Below, piece after piece: positions 47,852 through 57,963 of a stretch of DNA of 57,963 nt (positions within the stretch are counted from its first letter, which is position 1; every line of letters starts with the position of its first letter). Both the position numbers and the translations under genes were made by a program. The stretch covers positions 1-57,963 of the forward strand of contig CAICTM010000591.1 of NCBI GenBank assembly GCA_903772945.1. Reading direction: 5' to 3'. This DNA comes from Seminavis robusta. Its lineage: Eukaryota; Bacillariophyta; Bacillariophyceae; Naviculales; Naviculaceae. The notes beneath the pieces are model-generated. The model saw only the letters and a list, made by a program, of their open reading frames with translations. It ran no database searches and had not been told where the DNA came from.

Positions 47852-48958
47852 TCAGAGAAATTTTCTTTTGCTTGTTGTGTGTTGTTTGATCGCTTTGAAT
47901 GTTGCTTTTTGTGAGCTTTGTGATACAGTAGTTTCGACGTTTCGAGTGTTGTTTTTGTGAGCTTGTAATAGTTTCGAAGCTCGAAAGTATGAGACAACTT
48001 CAAAGGGTGGAGGATGAAGGCAACTTGAAAAAGGCTCACCAGTACAAGGTACCTCGAGTCTTGTGAAACTTACTACATGTACTGCAGATCCAGACACGAG
48101 CGATATCGTGGAGTACTCGGTTTCCCCCCTCTGGCACAAGATGACAAAGCATGCTTTGAATAAAGTTGGGGTAAAACATCAATCCATTGTTTCTTTTTGA
48201 TCTACAGCTACCCAATCAAGTCATAGGCTCTTCGACATCAATGATTTATGTCTCAGCGATAAGGTACTTGTACTTTTTGGAAGGTAATCTTACGAAATGT
48301 GGCTTTGAAACTTTGATACCTTGCGGCCCCGGTACCAAAGCAAAACCATTCAGAGGACGAAATAGACTTGAAAGCAATGATTGCAGTTTTCCAGTTTCTT
48401 GAAGTCGAGTCATTCGAACCTGGGTCTCTGAATTCTTCAGCACTTCTTACTTTTACCAGGAGAGCTGTGCTATTGGGCATGTTCAGGGTACAACGCGGCA
48501 AGATACGATGCAATCGTGCAAAAGCAATGACTGGACAGTAACTTTATCAGGCTGTTTCGGCTCCCACTCATTGTTGTGTGACTGTAGTAGTAACGCCCAG
48601 GCGCAATGACTGATTGAAAACGAGCACGGACACGTTGTCACGTTGTTTTTTGCCCCTTCGCCACTGAAGCTCTGGAAGATAGGTAATTTACCAAAAGGTA
48701 GAAAGGGTAAATATAGGGTTACAGCTTCTCCATTTCGTGATTGGGTCCACGTCATGTGCCGCTTTCGCGAACATGAAGCCCTTTTCAGCTTCTGAGTGAC
48801 TCAGTCAGCACAAATCTTTGTCTTTGAACCTCATCCCTTTGCACTCTCATCTCTCATCAACATCCTTCGCTAGTAGTACAGTACAGTCGTAGCTATGTGG
48901 TCATGATCAATACTTTGGGCATTTCCATCACAATCCTCGTTGAGTAGCGTAGCAGCAC
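47852..48958. other. divergent promoter region
   Basis: About 1.1 kb between the minus-strand Hint gene and the plus-strand photolyase; it must hold both promoters. No additional gene is supported. Confidence 0.6.
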
Positions 48959-51061
48959 ATGCATGAATACCGCCTCTACCGGAGACCTCCCTTGGTTCAG
49001 TCAGTTTCCTGTTTGTCCATCATTGCCAGTTGCCTTCTCCTTTCCTTGAGGACATCCCTGACATTTGGGTTTGTCATTGTTCCCAAGATTATTAAGCCAT
49101 CTCATCACCGTCATTGTGTCACTAGTAGAACCATGGCAGCAGTTTTAACCAACAACGCCCCTGCCAAGCACATTGACAAGGACGAACTACCCAAATGGAT
49201 CATGCCAGAACGAACGCGCATCTTGTCGACCGTCACGACCAGTTTTTCGTCACCAACGTCCCAGACGGGTGCCGTTTTTTACTGGATGCAACGAGACATG
49301 CGGACGGTGGATAATTGGGCACTGTTGTTGGCCAAACACTATGCGGAAACATCTGGCTTGCCCTTGCGGGTTATGTATGTCATGCCGCCGCCGCCATCTA
49401 CCGCTGCCTCTGCTTCCGGCAACCTCCCTCCCAAGGTGGACGATTTGCCGCACTATGAACGACACGGCAAGTTTCTGATTGGAGGCATGGAACAGGTTCA
49501 TAAAGAACTCGAGGAGGAAAAGGTACCCTTGCACATTGTAGTGCCGGAATCACGGGATGCCGTGGGACCTGCAATTGACAAAATAGCCGCCGATTACAAG
49601 GCCAAATGCATCGTTTGCGATTTTTCGCCGCTCCGACATTTTCGACAATGGAATGAATTGCAGACAGTGCCACTTCTCGACAAGCGCAAGATTCCCTTTT
49701 TCCAAGTCGATGCACACAACGTAGTCCCCTGTTGGTTGGCCAGTCCCAAACGAGAAGTGGGCGCACGGACATTGCGATCCAAAATCAATAAACTGGTGCA
49801 CGATTTCATGGATGACTTTCCAGCCTTTGCGGGCAATGATCATTTGTCACAAGAGCAGGTGGACAAGTTGCAGCTGGACCCATTTGACCGCCCCGCATAC
49901 GAACGATACTTGCAACTCGATGATTCCGTGCCGGAATGTGACTGGGCCGCTGAGCCTGGTTTTAAAGGGGGTATGAAAAAGTATCAATTCTTTGTCGAAA
50001 AGGGAGGCCTCAAGCAATTTGCCGACAAGCGCAACGATCCCACGCTCCCCAATATTTGCTCGGATCTGTCTCCCTGGCTCAATTATGGGCATGTGGGATT
50101 TCAAACCATCTTGATGAAAGTCAAGAAAATCAACAAGTACGCCACTGGAACGGCTTCGTTTGTCGAAGAAGGGCTCATTCGAAAGGAACTGAGTGACAAT
50201 TACGTCTATTACACACCCCATGAATACGATTCCCTCGATGCAGCAGCGGGTTGGGCCAAGGAAACGTTGGAAACTCATACCGCCGATGAGCGAGAGTACC
50301 TTTATACGTTGCAAGAATTTGAAGAGGGCCGCACCCATGATGCTCTGTGGAATGCGGCGCAGTTGCAGGTTGTCCGGGAAGGACGAATGCACGGGTTCAT
50401 GAGGATGTACTGGGCCAAAAAGGTGAGCCCTTGAAATGTATCGAGTCTGTCTCTGCCGAAACTGCATACTCTAACGCTCCCTCTTTCAGATTCTAGAATG
50501 GACCGAAACACCGGAAATTGCACTTCGAACCGCACAGTATTTCAACGACAAGTATGCCTTGGATGGACGAGGTGAGATGATGAGATATTCCAGCAATCAG
50601 CCGCTTTTGTGCTTACTAGTAGACTGCGACATCGTTGTGCTCACATGAAAAGCTCTTTGTCTCCCATTCGACATCTTGTATCACCCTGCTATTGCTAGAT
50701 CCTAATGGGTTTGTGGGAGTCTCCTGGTCCATCTTTGGCCTTCACGACCAGGGTGAGTAGCGCAAAATTTTTCCTGCTTGTCGCCATCTACAATGGCACC
50801 TCACGGTTTCTCCATCTATCTATTACAGGCTGGAAAGAGCGTGAAGTGTTTGGCAAAATTCGGTTCATGAACTTTAATGGGTGTAAACGCAAGTTCAAAG
50901 TCGACACGTTTATTGGGATGTACAAGGGAGCCGCCAAGAATGCTCTGGAGGCCGAGAAGACGCACGGCAAAGCCGAGGAACCAGCCAAAAAGAAAGCCAA
51001 GGCTCCAGCCAACAAGAAAGCCAAGGAACCAGCCAATAAGAAGCGCAAGACGAGAGCATGA
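48959..51061 (+). CDS. class II CPD photolyase
   Basis: Exons 48959-50422, 50490-50571, 50699-50752 and 50829-51061 join in phase to 610 residues. It repairs UV-induced cyclobutane pyrimidine dimers using light and FAD. Class II hallmarks are visible: FYWMQRDMRTVDNWALLLA in the antenna-type domain, SPLRHFRQW, DAHNVVPCW, LSPWLNYGHVGFQ, ELSDNYVYYTPHEY, HDALWNAAQ, RMHGFMRMYWAKK and DPNGFVGVSWSIFGLHDQGW in the FAD domain. The first Met gives a leader with a hydrophobic core (about residues 15-40), compatible with secretory or plastid import. A second Met at 49133 in context accATGg would give a leaderless form. The C-terminus is a Lys/Ala/Pro repeat tail (AKKKAKAPANKKAKEP and similar), like a histone H1 tail or nuclear signal. 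Dual targeting is inferred. Confidence 0.93.
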
Positions 51062-51311
51062 GTATCCAGCAGATCCTCCTCTAGCAAGAAGCAGAAGCCA
51101 AATCCGACCCGACCCTATAAAACTCATACGTATGAAACAAGTGTGTTTATGTACAGTTTCTTCTTTATTTTATTACACATTTTAGCTCTTTGTGGTTTTG
51201 TACAGTTCCTTCTCTCCAACACTATTAGTTATGCATGTTTTGTTTAATTTCCATTGGTTGCTGGTTCGCAGAAGGAGGTCTCTATTGCTCTTCTCCTTCT
51301 TGCTCCGGCAT

Positions 51312-51839
51312 TCAGTTGCGCCGTCTACTACTCATCTTTTTGACAGGCGAGGACAACAAGCTCTTGCTGGTGGAGCTGGAGGAAACAGAGCCGCAGGAGT
51401 CTGACTTGACAATGGGACTGCGCTCAGGGCGTTTGGGTGATGCTGAGAATTTAGCATTGGGCATCCAACGAGTGGTCATGAGTGCCGACGCATGTTGTTC
51501 ACCGCTGCTATTGCTGTGGTTGCTGCTGCCGAGACTCCAACTCAAGTCCGTCACAGTGTCTTCGTCGTCCGAGTCGTCGTCCGAATCATCGCTAAAGGGC
51601 AACTCGATGGAGATTTGGCGCTGTGGCAAGCTTGGTTTGGGCACTACGCTGTTGCTTTCCCATCGGCAGGCGAATGAGATGTCTGGCAGTGTGGTTGGTA
51701 CGGGAGTCTTGGTCTCGCTCTGTGGTGGCAAGCGAGCATTGTCACTGACAATCTCGACATCGCCGAGAATGGTGGCTCCAGCAAAGAGGTTGGCGAAATA
51801 GCTCTGAAGAGCTGGGCTGCTAGTGGTTGTGGTTGCCAT
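51312..51839 (-). CDS. small acidic Ser-rich hypothetical protein
   Basis: Single open frame of 175 residues starting at ATG 51839. The N-terminal 40 residues (MATTTTSSPALQSYFANLF and onward) are the most structured part. Then comes an acidic run (SDDSDDDSDDEDTVTD) and Ser-Pro/Arg-rich segments (SASPKRPERSP, SSPVKKMSSRRR) that look phosphorylatable or nuclear. The family is not recognised. An equally long opposite-strand frame exists. The minus strand is preferred for its start context and its ordered composition. It converges with the photolyase 250 bases away. Confidence 0.5.
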   Translation of the reverse strand: MATTTTSSPALQSYFANLFAGATILGDVEIVSDNARLPPQSETKTPVPTTLPDISFACRWESNSVVPKPSLPQRQISIELPFSDDSDDDSDDEDTVTDLSWSLGSSNHSNSSGEQHASALMTTRWMPNAKFSASPKRPERSPIVKSDSCGSVSSSSTSKSLLSSPVKKMSSRRRN

Positions 51840-54109
51840 GTTTTCGGTTTTGTGAGTGTTGTGTGTGTTGGTATTCTTCCGTGGGAAGTGTTCTGGTGGG
51901 AATACTGGAGTGTTGTGACTTCGGTTGTGGTTGCTTTGTATGTGTCTGTTGCTGAATTGAAATGGGCGGTTCGGTTTTGTGAGCGGAGAGACTACGATTC
52001 AAAATGGCGACTCTCACAGGTCACTCGTGGGAAGTCACTCTCTGGGTCTCTCGCTCTCTCGTTTCTCCGGCCTCCGGGTTGATCAAACGTGCACATGCTC
52101 TCATAACTCCTAAACAGTAAAGAATCCAGCGACATCGAATGTCAGATCAAGGTGTCTTTGGCTCTTAGAGAAGGTGCTTTCTTTGTTGGGCGACTGACTC
52201 GATGATGATCAAAATCTTCAAACCACGTCAAAGCGTATCTGTTCACAATTGGATACCCCAAGCAAAACCAAATGACACGGTAAGGTATTTGAATGTACTC
52301 TTGAGTAATCGTCTCACGACAGAAATTGTAGAGGTAGCTGAGGTAAAACTGTACCCTTCACCAACATCGCGGCATATTACCTAGTAACAGCTGCAGTTAT
52401 AAAGGTAGCTGTTAGACACTGTTTACCCCATCTTAGTTCAAAGCATCTGACTTTCTTCAACTTTTTACCAGACAGAAAAAGAACACTTCTGGGGGACTGT
52501 GCTTTAAAAGGTTCCGTACCCGAAAAGACCAAATGACTTGCTCTTTTCTCCTTTCCCTCCTCACACTTTCTAAATAAACTGCTGCTGGGCTGCTGTCTGC
52601 TTTACCGGTACGGGTTACAAGTCGAGTGACAGAGCTAGCTAGTGACAGTCATCTCTCTCCGCAATACCGTTGCGCTTTGCCACGACAGCACCGGGGATTC
52701 AACAGCCGACCTGGTCCATTCAAGTGGGTGGACTGTGGACTAGCTACTAGCTAGCTAGTAGTCTAGAGCTACGGTTTACAGCCACCAGAATTCCAGTGTG
52801 ACTCGTTTTGGATGATCGACATCCAAAATGGTAGGATCGGTAGCGATCAGTGGGAATGGGATCAAAGCTACAAGGAAGCCAAAGAGAGATCCCGGTGCCT
52901 GGTGGTTGCCCGCATCCTCGCGTGATCTTCCAAAAGTCTTTGTAAGATTGGAGACGAAACGTCACGAAACTAGCCATTGCCTGTTCACCGATAGTACAGC
53001 CATCACTGGACCCATTTCTGTTGCTGAATGCATTGGCTAGCTATCAATACCGGTACCATACGACCTACAAGAAGCAGGGACTTCTTACGTCTCGGTTGCC
53101 AAGCACGTTGCCTGGCACCTCTCCTTGTTCATGGACTAGGAAGCCAGCACCTGAATAATTGACATTGGTCGGGGACTCTGCCTGGTTCCTCCTTATTCAT
53201 GGACTGGGAAACCAGCACTGGTCAATTGACATGGGTACTACGATAGCTACTGGGGTACCTGCCACCATTCACACTTTGGGTTGGCAACACGGAGCAACAA
53301 TCCGAGCATTGGGTTCATCTGGGTCCTCCTTCCGAATACGTTTGGGCCCAGCCACATTTCTTGCTCGGAACAAGCAGCAGTCAGATAGATGATGCTTCAA
53401 GCGAATGCTTCACTGTAGTGAGATCTTGCTTGGTTGCTAGTCTGGCACCGATGAAACCTTTTCGCTGTTCTTCTGTCCCCTCCCTGGGTTACGTTTGCAT
53501 CGAAAGAGGGACGGAACGATTCTGGCAGGATGACTTTTTCGTAACCCCACGTTGATTGAATGATTCAATGAATCGATCAGGTTTGCTTGGATGGACCGGT
53601 CTGTAAATTTTGGTTGAATGGGTGGGCGGAAGCGGTGCTTCCTGCTGCCCCCTCTCTTCGGAATGCAACTTTTTTTCCTGTTGCAACTCTGGCTGGCTAT
53701 CTAGCTAGATAGACGCGCAACTAACTAATGGTCTTTCGGAACCATGAGAAATAGCCGCAAAAGAACCTAACGCCATTTGATTTTCAATGATGGTGCTCCG
53801 CAAGCGCAAGGAGGCAGTGATGTAAGCTTCGAGGTGACAGAAGGTCCGAGGAACTTGGAGAATTGACTTCTCTCGATTGGAAACAGAACATTTCTACTAC
53901 GGTAGCTAAAGAAGATCAGGCCAACTTGAAAGAGGGTGCCCATGTAGCAAACTCCTACACGACGAGCATGAATGTCCATGGGATGCTTCAGAATGTGAAG
54001 ATCCCTCGGTACTTACTCGTCATCCTCCCCATTTCACGCAATATCCTTCCGGAAAGTAGCGACGTGACGACATTCCAATCACTTGCTGAATATTCTATTG
54101 TTATTATTC
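51840..54109. other. intergenic region with a tandem repeat
   Basis: About 2.3 kb with no supported gene. It contains an imperfect tandem repeat (53109-53236), short CTAG runs near 52741 and GTAC palindromes near 52607 and 53049. Confidence 0.6.
53109..53236. repeat. imperfect two-unit tandem repeat
   Basis: Units at about 53109-53168 and 53178-53236 share TGCCTGG, TTCATGGACT, GAAGCCAGCAC/GAAACCAGCAC and AATTGACAT in the same order, with a period near 69 bases. No coding potential was recognised. Confidence 0.65.
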
Positions 54110-54930
54110 TTACCACCACCGCTCAAAATGTATATTGGTGTCTGCAATCCCTCGTTTTCGCAGTAGATCAACCCCTTCATCGAGCATGGCCGGTGGACCA
54201 CACAAGTAGAACGCTGAGGTATCGTCTGCCTCTGTCAGAAACTCCTTCATAAAACGACCGGTTCGGCATTGCACTCCTTTGGATTCCAAATCCTGTTTGG
54301 AAGAATCCTTCCATGCGGTTTGTTGGGTCAATGAAAAGCAGAGGGAATGCCGATTCTTGTGGCTGCTGTTAGTGTTATGCGCCAACAACACGTTTGCACC
54401 AACTCGTCACCAAACACTGTTCTTTTCGGTCGAACCGAGTAGAGAAAGAGGATGGCGGGGTTTGGTTGCGATTTTGTAGTAGTTGCGTCCACTGTCGATA
54501 CATGCTGAGTACGGGAGAAATGCCAATGCCACCGGCACAAAGGACGACCGGTTGAGTCTCAATCTTCTGTCGAGTTGAGTATCCAGCACATCACGGTTCC
54601 TTGCCCATCGTGTGCACGTGCACGGTCCTTCCAATCTCGGTACTTTCTTGGGAATGCGCACCCACCGGGAGGGTGGAGTTGGAAATTGGATTTTTTTTAA
54701 TGGGCCCAAAAAGGTTGTTTTTTGGGGGGAGGCCTCTTCTGGTTGACTGGCGGTTGAAAATCCCCCCACCCACTCGTACGGTGGCACTACAAAATCCAGC
54801 CATTGACCCGGTTGAAATTGGGGGGACGACGGCAACTTCCGAAGTCTCAACAACCACCACTGGTTTGGGGAAGCCTACACGGCGCCCGTTTTCTCTCGCC
54901 CCGAGTATCCATTCGTCTTACGGCGTGTAG
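54110..54930 (-). pseudogene. OXNAD1-like: OXNAD1-like NAD/FAD oxidoreductase, multiply frameshifted
   Basis: Pieces of one ferredoxin-reductase-type protein appear in order but in different minus-strand frames. An FAD-binding segment PGQWLDFVVPPYEWVGGFS lies near 54780. An NAD-binding loop VVLCAGGIGISPVLSMYRQW lies near 54530. A short RPKRTVFGDELVQ piece follows, then the C-terminal FYLCGPPAM and NIHFERWW ending at the stop 54110. The order and motifs match OXNAD1 (oxidoreductase NAD-binding domain-containing protein 1). At least three frame changes are needed, several beside long homopolymers near 54690-54730. It is a pseudogene or a poorly sequenced gene. The 5' end is uncertain and lies opposite the sulfotransferase promoter. 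Confidence 0.7.
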
Positions 54931-55227
54931 ATAGCCGTGAAGCCTTTGATGGTTAGTTTTCTGGATCTGTCATGGTATTCAGTGCATGGTTGACTGTTGT
55001 GGATTGTGAGCTGTGTGAGTTGTTCGTTGGGATATTATTCTTTAACCCTCTTCTAGAATAATGTGCACCCAGCCGTGCATACTGGAGGTGTGCCATAGCC
55101 AAACTGGCCAAAGTTGTCGTTTCCAAAATATCCCGAAGGCGTCTCAAATTTCCGAAAAGACTTGGTTTCTCTGCCCACATCATGCCCAGCTAAAAGTGCA
55201 CAGCAAACAGCTCACATTGGAAAGACC

Positions 55228-56954
55228 ATGAGATTGGTGAGACGAAAACGGAAACGACCCCAACTTCAAGGGCGAAGCAATAGAAACTTCTTGTGGATTT
55301 GCTGTGTGGTGGTGGCCATTGGTGTGACCCTGTCGTTGGTATCGTTCATTCCGGTCTCATCTAGATTCAATCCCTCTGAAATATGGAAGAAGACTGGCAT
55401 CGAACTGGCAACAAGTGGCAAGATGGTCTTTCACAGCACTGGAATGGAAGCCAATTGGGGTCTCACAACGGCTGCCCAGGATTGGAGGAACTACGATGCC
55501 AATCGCACCATTGCCTTTATCCACATTGGGAAAGCTGGAGGCTTGACGGTTCGGAGTTCCACCGGTCTGGTCTGCCGGCCAATGGGTGTTGGAAAAAAGA
55601 AAGAAATTGATGGTCAAATTGTGAGAGTCGTCTTCAACCAAAGCGAGGAGCAGGTTGAAACTTGTGTCAACAAACGATTCTATAGCAATTTGACACTGCC
55701 ACGGCAAGTGAAATACTACTTTCACATGCATGGACATCGGCCCGAAGAACTGGCCAAATCCACCAGCTTTCTGGTGGTTCTACGACACCCCGTCGATCGA
55801 CTCATTTCGAGTTATCGATATAGCCATCCAGCCAATTGCCGCGGAAAATTGCGGAAAGGTCCCTTCAAGCCCTATGGGTGCCATATCGAAGAAAGCTCCC
55901 AAACACGAGGAACGGCCGATTATCAAGTCCACAGACGATGCTGGCCGTCGCCTGGAATGGAAGATTTTGCGCAGGCGGTGCTGTCTCCTTATGCCGAATT
56001 CAACACGAGCCATCTTGCTAATGAAACACTACAATATCAAAAGGAATCTCCCAAATTGTGTCGACGAATGGCACATCGCATGGCACGGGGTTTAGGACCC
56101 ATTCATCCCAATCCACACATGTTGTACAATTACGAGTACTACATGAATCGCACCGTCCTCAAATACCCGGACAAGGAAGTGTTTGGAATTCGCACGGAAC
56201 ATGAGTGGAAGGATCTTGGGGATTTGGACGTGGCCCTTGGTGGCGCGGGTGTCTTCAAAAGGGAAGGCAGTGCCATTTCCATGGCAGCAAATCCTATTTT
56301 CCGTCACCGGTGTCCACAGCAGCATACCAAAAGATGTGCTGTGTACTGGAAAGGGAAATTTTTTATTATCTGAAGCTCTTGTTCAAGGTCAAAAACTTGG
56401 ATGACGATGTCAAACAAAAAGGATTGGAGAAAGTCCGGACTTCTTGTGGTATTGGCTCGCAATCTCTGGACGAATGGAGAACACAGTGTCAAGCCAGAAT
56501 AGAACAAGATCGACCCCTCTGGGAAGTCAAGACGCCGCCCAAGCAAAATAGGACCGCAATGCAACAAAATCGAAGGAACAGAACAGTACCAGAACTAATT
56601 CACACTGACATGTTTCGGCCGCGGGACAGGACAGCACCAGAACTGCGGTTGCGCACCCAGCTGCAGGGGAAACGACTGCCCCAGAACGCAACACGGCCTC
56701 GGCGCAAAAGGCGGCCACAGGGACCAGACGATGGTCCTACATTATACATATTCAACGAAACGGCAGATCCTGAGGGCTACAAAGCCAGGCTTCGGCAGCA
56801 TATGAAGACATCTGGAGTCCAAGCCTACTTTACCGGGGATGCTCCAACACGTGAGGCAAAAAAAGCTCAATTGTTGGACAGGTTGCACAAGATGGGAGTG
56901 CACCCCGACAACCTTGACGGTCTAAAAGCAGCGTCGAAACGTGACCAAACTTGA
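55228..56954 (+). CDS. type II membrane sulfotransferase, one apparent base missing
   Basis: ATG 55228 (accATGa) is chosen over 55114 because it places a basic N-terminus directly before a signal-anchor helix (about residues 20-42), as in Golgi sulfotransferases. The PAPS-binding 5'-PSB motif FIHIGKAGG is at about residue 95 and the 3'-PB motif VVLRHPVDRLISSY at about 183. Near 56279 the frame breaks. The first frame runs only to a stop at 56373, while the family-like continuation (YQKMCCVLEREIFYYLKLL) lies in the next frame and runs to 56954. Restoring one base makes 576 codons. The C-terminal 170 residues are basic and low-complexity with Asn-X-Thr sites. It transfers sulfate from PAPS to a glycan or protein; the substrate is unknown. 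Confidence 0.75.
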
Positions 56955-57808
56955 TTGTGAACTCTCGTTGTCGCTGTGTACGCTACTTGCCTCCAGGTTG
57001 TGTTCTAGCTAGGGATTTGGGAGTTGGTGACCTGTTTCAGTAAATTTACTTTTAAAATCCAGTCACTCCCCTTCCTCCCCTTGCTCTACAGTAGCTAGCA
57101 AGATTCGTATGAACACTACCGTAGCTGGGAACTGACAGGAGGGCTCAATCTGAATGATCGAATCAATCCAGTCGGCCGATAGAAAAATGCACTCTCGTGT
57201 GGGCGAAATGTCGTGTAGCCTCCTGTTGCCTTTCAATGACTCAACGACAGGCTCAGGATATGCCTGGAGTTATGCAGCCTTGCTCCGTAGCAGTTGATAA
57301 AAAGAGGGAGCGATCAATCAATCAATCGACTGAAGAGGGCTCAACAATGGCGTCTCCTCGTTACCTGGTACTCAGCAGGAAGCAGAGGAGAGAAAGTAAA
57401 AAATCTATATGCTTTTCTCATCTCTTCTGATACTTCTGACAACCGGTGACTTACCCATGTTCTCCAACTTGGTTGACTGTAATGAGTCAAGACATGTCTG
57501 CCATCCCATGTTCCATAGAATTCCAATGAGGGGACGGCTTTAACTCTTGAAGGCTCTTCGCTGGGATTGTCGCTTTTAGAAGCTGACTAGTTAAAAAGCG
57601 AGTGAATCGTGGTCGGAGAGAAGGCATCCTGCATGGTCAATGATGAGCCATGTGGATCATCCGACAACAGCTGCCGATGTCAATTCTCACATCAGCGCCA
57701 ACTAGGCACATTTACAGCAGCACAAAGTCATAGGTGAGTATTTAAATACACACTAACCTATGAACATTGTCCTTTAGATGATGTATTATATATATGACTA
57801 TGGGTTGA
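56955..57808. other. intergenic region
   Basis: No gene is supported. There is an ATCA/ATCG simple run near 57316-57330. The right end is the 3' flank of the partial minus-strand gene. Confidence 0.5.
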
Positions 57809-57811
57809 TTA

Positions 57812-57963
57812 CTGAATCATGAAGTTGGTGATTTCTGCATCATAGGTAGCATCAGGAGTTTGGTCATTGTAGACAATGAAGATGTCTTCTGGGAAGCCAT
57901 AGACTTTGTTGTACCGAACTTCAATGAACTTGGCTTGTTGACATTAGGCATTGCGGTCCTTCA
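57812..57963 (-). pseudogene. 3' end of a DUF6174-like gene with an in-frame TAA
   Basis: Reading leftward from the window edge, the terminal 44 codons end at a stop at 57809-57811. They contain YNKVYGFPEDIFIVYN, matching the YGYP-x-I pattern of DUF6174 proteins, which are usually small secreted proteins. An in-frame TAA at 57944-57946 separates them from five further codons at the edge (reading KDRNA). The gene may be a pseudogene, or an intron boundary may lie here. Most of it is outside the window. Confidence 0.4.

Noticed and set aside
45854..47960. Plus-strand open frames of up to 234 codons opposite the Hint gene
   Set aside because: Antisense shadows of a gene with clear EF-hand and Hint motifs.
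48400..48440. GGTTCGAAT on the minus strand, as in a tRNA T-loop
   Set aside because: The flanking bases do not pair as a T-stem and no anticodon or acceptor arm is present.
51235..51801. Plus-strand open frame of 188 codons
   Set aside because: Overlaps the minus-strand acidic Ser-rich frame. Its composition reads as the complement of that gene, though the choice is not certain.
1..57963. CRISPR arrays, integrases, insertion sequences, rRNA
   Set aside because: No regularly spaced repeats, transposase motifs or rRNA-like sequence were seen.

Overview
The window looks like nuclear DNA of a stramenopile, most probably a pennate diatom. This is an inference. It rests on short GT-AG introns of about 55-290 nt in intron-containing genes, large compact genes, a class II CPD photolyase with a secretory/plastid-like leader, a Hint-domain membrane protein, a KatG-type peroxidase carrying a signal peptide, and intergenic DNA rich in GTAC palindromes. 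Nothing bacterial, phage-like or transposase-like was recognised.

Region 1 (1-30753) is a tandem pair of giant genes on the + strand, separated by 1.37 kb. Each encodes an RNF213/mysterin-like AAA+ protein of about 5000 residues. Gene 1 is cut by the left edge of the window; gene 2 is complete (5102 residues after splicing). Both carry a cryptic P-loop, then a von Willebrand A domain with an intact MIDAS motif, two AAA+ modules with Walker A and B motifs, the family's LNRFEK motif, a long helical C-terminal half, an IQ-like motif and a C-terminal transmembrane helix. Gene 2 also has a Cys/His zinc-binding cluster near the C-terminus that gene 1 lacks cleanly. The two paralogues share three intron positions and differ at three others.

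Region 2 (30754-36978) is mostly intergenic. It contains a foldback (hairpin) repeat, GTAC palindromes, a secreted Ser/Thr-rich surface protein gene interrupted by an in-frame TAG, CRE-like TGACGTC sites, and three in-phase candidate exons of an unrecognised gene.

Region 3 (36979-41435, minus strand) is one gene encoding two complete catalase-peroxidase (KatG) units in a single polypeptide, i.e. four peroxidase domains. It has a secretory signal and a hydrophobic C-terminal tail. A single extra base in the last exon breaks the frame.

Region 4 (44015-51839) contains an SGNH/DUF4886-like membrane protein, a membrane protein with EF-hand and Hedgehog-type Hint domains, a class II CPD photolyase with two plausible starts, and a small acidic Ser-rich protein.

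Region 5 (51840-57963) contains a decayed OXNAD1-like oxidoreductase, a type II membrane sulfotransferase with one apparent base missing, and the 3' end of a DUF6174-like gene with an in-frame TAA. Reading-frame breaks are concentrated in the right half, whereas about 28 kb of giant-gene coding sequence is intact. All exon boundaries were assigned by eye from GT-AG signals, frame continuity and comparison between paralogues.
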